From an uncultured Verrucomicrobiota bacterium (lineage in GTDB: Bacteria; Verrucomicrobiota; Kiritimatiellia; RFP12; UBA1067): a stretch of 12,359 nucleotides of DNA. Under the pieces are notes generated by a model. That model made no database searches. It was not told the DNA's origin and was given only the letters and a program-made list of their open reading frames with translations. Positions 7,235 through 12,359 of the stretch are shown here, one piece after another. Within the stretch, counting starts at the first letter, position 1, and each line of letters starts with the position of its first letter. The DNA is taken from positions 1-12,359 of the forward strand of contig CAMZET010000019.1 in assembly GCA_947305825.1 (NCBI GenBank), read 5' to 3'. The position numbers and the translations under genes are program-made.

Positions 7235-8686
7235 ATGAAGTATGCGGTATTCATCGTCGCCGCTCTTGGCGTTCCGCCCCTGGCGTTTCTGCTCTACATC
7301 AACAAATCCTGGATGCGCTTCGTTCTGGCCGCGATAGTCGTCGCGCTTTGCCTCTACGTGCCGACATCGATAAACTTCATGTCGCATGAGGACTACCGAG
7401 GCAGCGCGCGCGGCATGGAGGTAAGCCTCGTGCATCTGCTCTCCATTTCCATGATAATGTCGTTCGCGGCGAGCAACTGGATGCGCAAGTTCTTCCCGGA
7501 CGTCGGCATCCGCCTCTACGTCCTTTATTTCCTTCTGTGCCTGCCGAGTCTCGCGAACACCGCCGTGATGCTGTATTCGTGGTTCGAGATATGGAAGATG
7601 CTGATGCTGCTCGTGTTCTACATAGCGCTGTTTCTGTTCCTGCGCTCGACCGGCGACGTGAAGGCGATATTGGCGATGCTGGCGTTTTTCGTCTACGTGA
7701 ACTTCGGGTTCGTTGTGCGCGACCATTTCGGCGGGACGTACCAGCCGCACGGCGTGTTTCCGCACCAGAACTGCATGGCGATGGGGATGCAGCTGCTGGG
7801 ACCTCTGTTTTTTTCAGTGTATCTCGTCTACGGCTTGACGACGCGCACTGGGCGGCTTTGCGCGTTGGCGTTCGTATGCGCCGGCGCGGCTACGATACGC
7901 TCGTATTCGCGCATGGCGATTGCGCTCATACCGATAGCGTACGCTATACCGGCGCTAATCATGGTCCGGCGCGTCGGCTTTTTCCGCCTGTCGCGCCGCA
8001 TAATGCCGTTCGCCGCCATCGGCGCCGTCGGCTTCTTCCTCCTGCTGCCGCGAATAATCCAGCGTTTCGACACCGCGCCGGCCGCTTCCGCCAACACCCG
8101 CCAGGAGCTAGCCCGTTGCGCCGTGGAGATGATAAAGGACCATCCGTGGTTCGGCGTCGGCATAAACAATTGGGGCGTCAAAATCAACGCGCCGTACGAA
8201 TACGCCGAACGCGCCGAGAGACAGCTCAACTACGGTCCCGACCACCAGGACGGCATCGTCGAAACGGTCTACCTCCTCGTTGCCGCCGAATGCGGCATCC
8301 CGGCGCTCGTCGCCATGCTCGCCTGGTTCTTCTGGCACGTCGCGGTGTGCGTCAGGATTTTGCGGCGAACGCGCGCCGCGAGCGAGAGCATGATCCCGGC
8401 GGGGCTGCTCGGCGGCCTGACCGCCATATACATCCAGAGCTTCCTCGAATGGGTATTGCGACAGCAGCTAAACCTCCTTTGCCTCATATTCGCCTTTTCC
8501 TTGCTGTCGTATTTGAACTACAAGCTCGGCAAAGATCCGTATTCGGGAGCGCCCGTCAGGCTTGTGAAGCGCGTCGGCCTGAGCAACCACGGCTGGCAGA
8601 TTACCGGCTCGGAGGTGCTGACGCGCTCCAGGAGAAGGCCGGGCAAGCGGCAAGAGGGGCTTCAGCAGGAGGGACAGAAGCAATGA
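7235..8686 (+). CDS. Wzy/O-antigen ligase-family membrane polymerase
   Basis: The protein has 483 residues and is a multi-span inner-membrane protein with about ten or more hydrophobic segments, beginning at the N-terminus (YAVFIVAALGVPPLAFLLYI). The family signature is the large loop before the last helices: VEMIKDHPWFGVGINNWG (His303), then GPDHQDGIVETVYLLVAAECGIPAL (His337), matching the HP-x-x-GVG-x-x-N-x and HN-x-x-L-x-x-x-x-E-x-G pattern of the Wzy_C/O-antigen_ligase family. Enzymes of this family use undecaprenyl-diphosphate-linked sugar on the periplasmic side, either polymerising repeat units (Wzy) or ligating chains to a lipid or protein acceptor (WaaL, PglL). Next to Wzz- and Wza-like genes, a polymerase role is more likely. 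The C-terminus is a basic cytoplasmic tail (RSRRRPGKRQ). It starts 10 bases after the Wza-like stop, with only a weak AGG upstream. Confidence 0.87.
   Translation: MKYAVFIVAALGVPPLAFLLYINKSWMRFVLAAIVVALCLYVPTSINFMSHEDYRGSARGMEVSLVHLLSISMIMSFAASNWMRKFFPDVGIRLYVLYFLLCLPSLANTAVMLYSWFEIWKMLMLLVFYIALFLFLRSTGDVKAILAMLAFFVYVNFGFVVRDHFGGTYQPHGVFPHQNCMAMGMQLLGPLFFSVYLVYGLTTRTGRLCALAFVCAGAATIRSYSRMAIALIPIAYAIPALIMVRRVGFFRLSRRIMPFAAIGAVGFFLLLPRIIQRFDTAPAASANTRQELARCAVEMIKDHPWFGVGINNWGVKINAPYEYAERAERQLNYGPDHQDGIVETVYLLVAAECGIPALVAMLAWFFWHVAVCVRILRRTRAASESMIPAGLLGGLTAIYIQSFLEWVLRQQLNLLCLIFAFSLLSYLNYKLGKDPYSGAPVRLVKRVGLSNHGWQITGSEVLTRSRRRPGKRQEGLQQEGQKQ
8667..8673 (+). promoter_or_regulatory. Ribosome binding site for the GH110-like gene
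   Basis: AGGAGGG, 9 bases before the ATG at 8683. It favours that start over the second in-frame ATG at 8698, which would lie 24 bases from the site. Confidence 0.65.
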
Positions 8687-10260
8687 ACGCGAAGAGAATG
8701 AACGCGAAGAAAGCGAAACGAGCCGGCGTCGCCATCGCGGCAGCGGTCTGGCTCGCCGCCGCGGCGGCGGAGGCGGCGCTAGTCCCGTCCGGCACGAACG
8801 ACATGACCCGCGCCCTCGCCGAGGCGATTGCCGCCTGCAAGAGCGGCGGCACCGTCGAACTCGCGGAGGGCACGTACCATTTCTACGCGCAAAACGCGAG
8901 GAAAATGGACTTCTTCATCTCCAACCACGACCAGGCGCTGCCTAGGCTAGTGAATATCGCCATCGAGGGAGCGGACGGCTTTGCTCTGGTCGGCCAGGGC
9001 GGCGGCGCCAAACTCGTATTCCACGGCGAGACCACGGGAATACTCGTTCTCGACTCGTTGCGCATCCGCCTGGAGAACCTCGAGCTCGACTGGGAGTCGC
9101 CGCCGATAAGCGAGGCGCGCATCACCGGCTTCAGTGCCGGCGACGGAGGGAGCCGCCGCAAGCCCGTGCTCGACTTCCGCGTGCGCGCAAGCGGCGGGCT
9201 CGGCGACGCCAGGATGCTCTGGGACGCCGCCACGGGTTCCATAAAGCCGGGCACCGGCGACGTGTTCGACATGTCGCAGGCGGCTGTCGGCGACACGATT
9301 TCATTCCGTTCCTGGTTCCGTCCGGCGCCGGCCGTCTGCCTCTATCGCGCCAGCGGCGTCGAAATAAAGGACGTGTTCATCCGCTCCGCGCACGGCATGG
9401 GCCTTCTCGCGCAGCGTTCCGCCGACATAGCCTGGCGCGGCGGCGGCGTCTGCCCGCGCCAAGGCTCTCTCTGCTCCACGAAGGCCGACGCCACGCACTT
9501 CTCCAACTGCAAGGGACTCGTCTCCGTGACCGGCGCACTCTTCCAGGGCATGATGGACGACGCGATAAACGTGCACGCGACCTGCCTGCGCATCGAGGAA
9601 CGCCTCGGCCCGCGCCGCCTGCGCTGCCGCTACGTCCACGACCAGGCTTACGGTTTCGAGGTCTTCGCGCCCGGCGAAACGCTCCGTTTCATCCGCGCCA
9701 GAACGCTCGAAAACGGCCCGCTCGCCACTGTAGAAGCCGTCGAACCTCTCGACGAGCGCACCGTAGTCCTCGCGCTCGACCGCGATGCGGAGGGCTACGG
9801 GAAAGGAGACGCCGTGGAGAACGCCGACTGGCAGCCCGCCGTCGAATTCTCCGGCAATGTCGTGCGCAGCAACCGCGCCCGCGCCGCGCTCTTCACCACC
9901 TCGCACCCGGTCGTCGTGCGAGCCAATACCTTCGACCGCGTCTCAGGCTCCGCCATACTCTTCGCCGGCGACGCTTCCAACTGGTACGAGTCCGGCGCCT
10001 GCAGCGACGTCGAAATCTCCGGCAACACGTTCCTGAACTGCCTAACCTCCCCCTACCAGTTCTGCAACGCCGTCATCACCGTCGCGCCTTCCGTCCCCGA
10101 CCTCGCCGCGCAGAAATCGCCTTACCACCGCAACATCCGCATCTTCGCCAACGTCTTCGACTGCCCAGGCGCCAAACTCTGGGACGCCGTTTCCGTCTCC
10201 GGCGTCGAGTGGCGCGACAATACCGTCCTCGCCGGCGACAACCCCAAGTTCGGCGACTGA
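8683..10260 (+). CDS. Secreted GH110-like parallel beta-helix glycosidase
   Basis: The protein has 525 residues. The start overlaps the previous stop (ATGA) and has a strong ribosome binding site. Residues 1-31 look like a Sec signal peptide: a Lys/Arg-rich stretch, then AGVAIAAAVWLAAAAAEA, cleaved near Ala31; no lipobox. The mature part resembles GH110 alpha-1,3-galactosidases throughout: GGTVELAEGTYHFY, FFISNHDQALPRLVNIAIEG, VGQGGGAKLVFHGE, IRLENLELDWE, KADATHFSNCKG (His272) and LFQGMMDDAINVHAT, whose Asp292-Asp293 pair corresponds to the paired carboxylates proposed as catalytic in GH110. Beta-helix rungs continue after it (VEFSGNVVRSN, VEISGNTFLNC, IRIFANVFDC). Known GH110 enzymes remove terminal alpha-1,3-linked galactose, including the blood group B sugar, by inversion. 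Inside an export operon it may trim or release the cell's own polymer, or be surface-exposed and act on outside glycans. Several Cys residues suggest an oxidising compartment. It is the last gene of the operon. Confidence 0.82.
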   Translation: MNAKRMNAKKAKRAGVAIAAAVWLAAAAAEAALVPSGTNDMTRALAEAIAACKSGGTVELAEGTYHFYAQNARKMDFFISNHDQALPRLVNIAIEGADGFALVGQGGGAKLVFHGETTGILVLDSLRIRLENLELDWESPPISEARITGFSAGDGGSRRKPVLDFRVRASGGLGDARMLWDAATGSIKPGTGDVFDMSQAAVGDTISFRSWFRPAPAVCLYRASGVEIKDVFIRSAHGMGLLAQRSADIAWRGGGVCPRQGSLCSTKADATHFSNCKGLVSVTGALFQGMMDDAINVHATCLRIEERLGPRRLRCRYVHDQAYGFEVFAPGETLRFIRARTLENGPLATVEAVEPLDERTVVLALDRDAEGYGKGDAVENADWQPAVEFSGNVVRSNRARAALFTTSHPVVVRANTFDRVSGSAILFAGDASNWYESGACSDVEISGNTFLNCLTSPYQFCNAVITVAPSVPDLAAQKSPYHRNIRIFANVFDCPGAKLWDAVSVSGVEWRDNTVLAGDNPKFGD

Positions 10261-10400
10261 CCGCGCTTCCGCATCCAGACGAACGCGCCAACCGCCAATC
10301 CCTGTTGCCGCCTTTGCGTGCTGTGCGGCTAAACAGGCAAGCCGAAAAAAAGCCAACGCTATCGCCCCGGAGACCTGGCGGTTTGAGGGTCTGAGGCTGA
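10261..10400. other. Non-coding stretch after the operon
   Basis: No gene, RNA or repeat is recognised here. There is a 5-bp stem (CGGCT/AGCCG) followed by a run of seven A near 10345-10351, which is the wrong polarity for a plus-strand intrinsic terminator. Confidence 0.5.
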
Positions 10401-10430
10401 TATGCCTCCCGGGGACACCCCGGAGGCATA
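10401..10430 (+). terminator. Strong hairpin after the polysaccharide operon, terminator candidate
   Basis: A perfect 9-bp stem, TATGCCTCC (10401-10409) with GGAGGCATA (10422-10430), is extended after a single bulged C by GGGG pairing with CCCC around an ACA loop, giving 13 bp. It lies 140 bases after the operon's stop. No T-run follows on either strand, so it is not a classical intrinsic terminator; it may protect the mRNA 3' end or act with Rho. Confidence 0.4.
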
Positions 10431-10470
10431 CGGGGGGTGCCAAGGGGGGGGACCTAGGGGTAGGTGGGGT

Positions 10471-10562
10471 CTACCCCTAGGGGTAGGAGGCTGCTACCCC
10501 TAGGGGTAGGAGGCTGCTACCCCTAGGGGTAGGGGGTTGCTACCCCTCGGGGGTATGTGGGG
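10471..10562. repeat. Four tandem 23-bp units, each with a 16-bp perfect palindrome
   Basis: Units lie at 10471-10493, 10494-10516, 10517-10539 and 10540-10562. Each of the first three holds the self-complementary 16-mer CTACCCCTAGGGGTAG, then a 7-base spacer (GAGGCTG twice, then GGGGTTG). The fourth is degenerate (one C for A change at the centre, different tail), and a further half-matching unit precedes the array at 10448-10470. The spacing of about two helical turns puts all palindromes on a similar face of the DNA. There are no unique spacers, so it is not a CRISPR array. Confidence 0.9.
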
Positions 10563-10572
10563 AGTTAGGAGG

Positions 10573-10635
10573 GAGGAGTTAGGTGGGAGGCGGGAGGAGT
10601 TGGGTGGGAGGCGGGAGGAGTTGGGTGGGATGCGT
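10573..10635 (+). repeat. Three tandem 21-bp G-rich units with G-quadruplex potential
   Basis: Units at 10573-10593, 10594-10614 and 10615-10635 start GAGGAGTT and continue with GGTGGGA; the first differs by one base (A for G) and the last by a changed tail. From 10585 to 10629 there are seven GGG runs separated by loops of 4, 7, 1, 4, 7 and 1 bases, satisfying the usual G3N1-7 pattern on the plus strand. A related partial unit precedes it at 10559-10572. Confidence 0.85.
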
Positions 10636-10683
10636 GGAGCGTGGCGGAGGTAAAAGCCGCCGCCCTTGGTCAAACCGCCCAGT

Positions 10684-10927
10684 ATCCTAAAAATCGCAGT
10701 TGAACAACGCTCTTATTCTTTTTTTAGCCACAAAGACCACAAAGATTGCAAAGCTCATGGCAATGTACGCAATTATCAACACCATTGCAACGTCTATCTG
10801 CTTTCACCCGCGGGTGAGTCGAAATTCTGTTGCCATCTCACGGACAACTTTGCAAAAATCTAACAAGTATAGATGTTCTTTGCATTCTTTGTGGCTAAAT
10901 ACATGGTTCAACTGCGACGTCTAGGAT
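10684..10927. repeat. 244-bp inverted-repeat element, MITE-like, no transposase
   Basis: The ends are inverted copies: ATCCTA-N4-TCGCAGTTGAAC at 10684-10705 against the complement at 10906-10927, 19 of 22 positions matching. A second inverted pair lies inside: TTTAGCCACAAAGA (10723-10736) and its perfect complement (10886-10899). Pairing continues inward with TGCAAAG once a 9-bp duplication, CCACAAAGA twice, is allowed in the left arm. A 14-bp palindrome, TCACCCGCGGGTGA (10804-10817), lies near the middle. The element is visibly AT-richer than its surroundings. The short frames within it are arm-derived and not convincing genes. No target-site duplication is obvious. It could be a non-autonomous mobile element or a long 3' hairpin for the convergent genes. 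Confidence 0.7.
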
Positions 10928-12359
10928 TATCGGTCTTGCGTTCCCCGTCCGCCGCCGCCGGACTTCCCGTCCGCGCAATCGAGGCCGTCTATTTCGAGTT
11001 CGAGGAGGACGCCGAAGCGGTGGAAGACGGCGTTCCGGCACAAGGAGGCGAGCGCGAGGATGTCGCTGGAGGTGGCGCCGTCGCCGGCGGCGATGACGTT
11101 GGCGTGGTCTTGCCAGACATAGGCACCGCCGACGCGGAGCTGTTTTGCGCCGGCTTCCTCCAGGAGGCGTCCGGCGTGGTCGCCCGGCGGATTTTTGAAG
11201 ACGCTGCCGCAGCAGCGCGGCGGGAATTTCGGGCGGCGCGACAGGTATTCGGCGGGCGAGGCGGACTTTCTGGCGGCGTCGAGGGCGTCTTCGTCGAACT
11301 CGACGTCCAGTATTTCGCCGTGTATGGCGGAAGAGCGGTATGCGAAGCCGCATTCGCGGCGTTCGAGCCATCGGTCGCCGGCGAGGACGCGGCGCACGAC
11401 TTCGGAGATGGAGTGTCCGAAGGCGCCGGCGTTCATTTTCACCCAACCGCCGACGGTTCCGGGGACGCCGGCCATCCATGGGATGGCGAGGGAGGCGCCT
11501 GGGCGCGAGGCGGGGCGGCCCTGCGCGGCCTGGACGTATTCTTCGTCGGTGGCGAGGTCGCTAATCCAGAGGTTGGAGCCGGCTCCGACGAGGCGTCGCG
11601 GGCCTCCTCCGAAGGTGCGCCCGCCCGTGCGGAAGAAGGAGAAGCGCGAGAGGTCGCGGCCGCTTGAGAGCGAGACGACGCGCTCGGCCGCGTCCCAGGG
11701 CGAGGGCCACTCGTCGGCGCGGGCGGCGACGATTATGTCGCCGGCGCCGAGTACGAGCGTCAGGTCGCCAGGACGGTGCATTAGCCGTGCGTGCCGGAAC
11801 GCCTCGTCGCACGAGCGGGCGAGCATGATGCGCGGGGCGGCCTCCGCCTGGCGGCAGGCGCGGTAGAGGTCGGCGACATGGCCGCCCTCGACGGGTTTCT
11901 CGAACGCCGCGTAGGTCGGGCAGAGCACCAGCTCGTCGGCGCCGGCGAACGCCGCCGGAAAATCCTTCAGCAGAGCCTTCGTGCGCGAGTAGCGGTGCGG
12001 CTGGAACAAGACGCGCAGCGTGCCGGCGCATTCCGCGCGCGCCATAAGCACGGCGCACCGCATCTCCGTCGGATGGTGCGCGTAGTCGGTGACAAGCCCG
12101 TCCGCGAGACGCTGGAAGCGGCGGTCAGGGAGGGCGGCGAGCACGCCCGGCAGCGCCGTCTCTATGGCCTCGCGCGAGTGCCCGCGACGCAGCGCCACCT
12201 CGACCGCCGCGCGGGCGTTGTGCCGGTTGTGCTCGCCCAGCACCGGCAGGTTCCAGCCGTCCAGGTCGAGCGCTCCGGCCTCGATGACGTCCTTCGCGTT
12301 CCGACGCGCCGCGTCGTAGCAGGCGTAATACTCTTCAGGCGTCTTGAAATGGTCCGGAT
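10927..12359 (-). CDS. MurC-MurB fusion, C-terminal part (5' end outside window)
   Basis: The frame is open to the right edge on the minus strand (first residues PDHFKTPEEYYACYDAARRNA), so the start lies beyond 12359; the GTG at 12243-12241 is internal. The right half is the central and C-terminal region of MurC (UDP-N-acetylmuramate-L-alanine ligase): LGEHNRHNARAAVEVAL, DYAHHPTEM (complement of 12064-12087), FQPHRYSR (11983-12006) and LGAGDII. After a linker of about 25 residues comes MurB (UDP-N-acetylenolpyruvoylglucosamine reductase, FAD-dependent): FRTGG, GAGSNLWISD, MAGVPGTVGGWVKMNAGAFG, FAYRSS (Arg codon 11335-11337), CCGSVFKNPPGDHAGRLLEEAGAK with the proton-donor Ser at 11203-11205, and a terminal Glu in LELEID. 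It lacks the extra loop of E. coli-type MurB. The MurB half has about 242 residues against nearly 300 normally; the missing parts flank GAGSN. It ends in a Gly-rich tail. Both activities act in cytoplasmic UDP-MurNAc-peptide synthesis. Confidence 0.92.
   Translation of the reverse strand, partial: PDHFKTPEEYYACYDAARRNAKDVIEAGALDLDGWNLPVLGEHNRHNARAAVEVALRRGHSREAIETALPGVLAALPDRRFQRLADGLVTDYAHHPTEMRCAVLMARAECAGTLRVLFQPHRYSRTKALLKDFPAAFAGADELVLCPTYAAFEKPVEGGHVADLYRACRQAEAAPRIMLARSCDEAFRHARLMHRPGDLTLVLGAGDIIVAARADEWPSPWDAAERVVSLSSGRDLSRFSFFRTGGRTFGGGPRRLVGAGSNLWISDLATDEEYVQAAQGRPASRPGASLAIPWMAGVPGTVGGWVKMNAGAFGHSISEVVRRVLAGDRWLERRECGFAYRSSAIHGEILDVEFDEDALDAARKSASPAEYLSRRPKFPPRCCGSVFKNPPGDHAGRLLEEAGAKQLRVGGAYVWQDHANVIAAGDGATSSDILALASLCRNAVFHRFGVLLELEIDGLDCADGKSGGGGRGTQDR

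Noticed and set aside
7537..8682. N-terminal extension of the GH110-like gene frame back to 7537
   Set aside because: It lies across the polymerase gene in another frame and reads as Arg-rich shadow; the ATGA start at 8683 has a strong ribosome binding site and begins a signal peptide.
10471..10562. CRISPR array
   Set aside because: The 23-bp units abut with repeated, not unique, 7-base spacers and each unit is mostly one palindrome; no cas genes.
10666..10924. Two small plus-strand frames (65 and 74 codons) in the intergenic region
   Set aside because: Both are made largely of the inverted-repeat arms and core of the 244-bp element; no ribosome binding site or domain.
10873..11667. 264-codon plus-strand frame opposite the MurB domain
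   Set aside because: Glu/Gly/Ala-rich shadow; the minus-strand frame carries clear MurB motifs.
12241..12243. GTG at 12243 as the start of the minus-strand gene
   Set aside because: The frame stays open to the window edge and the upstream residues (DHFKTPEEYY) read as MurC, so this is an internal Val codon.

Overview
The window is GC-rich DNA (clearly above 60% GC by eye) and densely coded. It suggests a Gram-negative bacterium with an outer membrane: it encodes a Wza-type outer-membrane lipoprotein and a peptidoglycan-synthesis protein. The fused MurC-MurB protein at the right end fits the PVC group (Verrucomicrobiota, Kiritimatiellota or Lentisphaerota), but that placement is inference and no ribosomal or other phylogenetic marker is present.

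Layout. Positions 1-10260, plus strand, look like one transcription unit of seven genes joined by ATGA overlaps or gaps of at most 49 bases: (1) the 3' end of a hybrid histidine kinase/response regulator; (2) a two-domain glycosyltransferase fusing a GT4-like domain to a WecG/TagA/CpsF (GT26) domain; (3) a second GT4 glycosyltransferase; (4) a polysaccharide co-polymerase of the Wzz/Wzc type whose BY-kinase domain has lost its nucleotide-binding motifs; (5) a Wza-like export lipoprotein; (6) a Wzy/O-antigen-ligase-family membrane polymerase; (7) a secreted beta-helix protein related to GH110 alpha-1,3-galactosidases. This is most of a Wzx/Wzy-type exopolysaccharide or capsule pathway. The flippase and the initiating phosphoglycosyltransferase are not in the window and may lie upstream.

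Positions 10261-10926 hold no convincing gene but are highly structured: a strong hairpin, four tandem 23-bp units each built on a 16-bp palindrome, a G-rich 21-bp tandem repeat with G-quadruplex potential, then a 244-bp AT-richer inverted-repeat element (MITE-like) whose right end meets the stop codon of the next gene. Positions 10927-12359, minus strand, are the C-terminal part of a MurC-MurB fusion that converges on the polysaccharide operon; its MurB half is unusually short in the FAD-binding region.

The most notable points are the kinase-dead-looking co-polymerase next to a two-component protein, the GT4-GT26 fusion with an altered EX7E motif, the GH110-like enzyme inside an export operon, the layered repeat region, the compact MurB domain, and abrupt flips in synonymous codon choice inside single genes.
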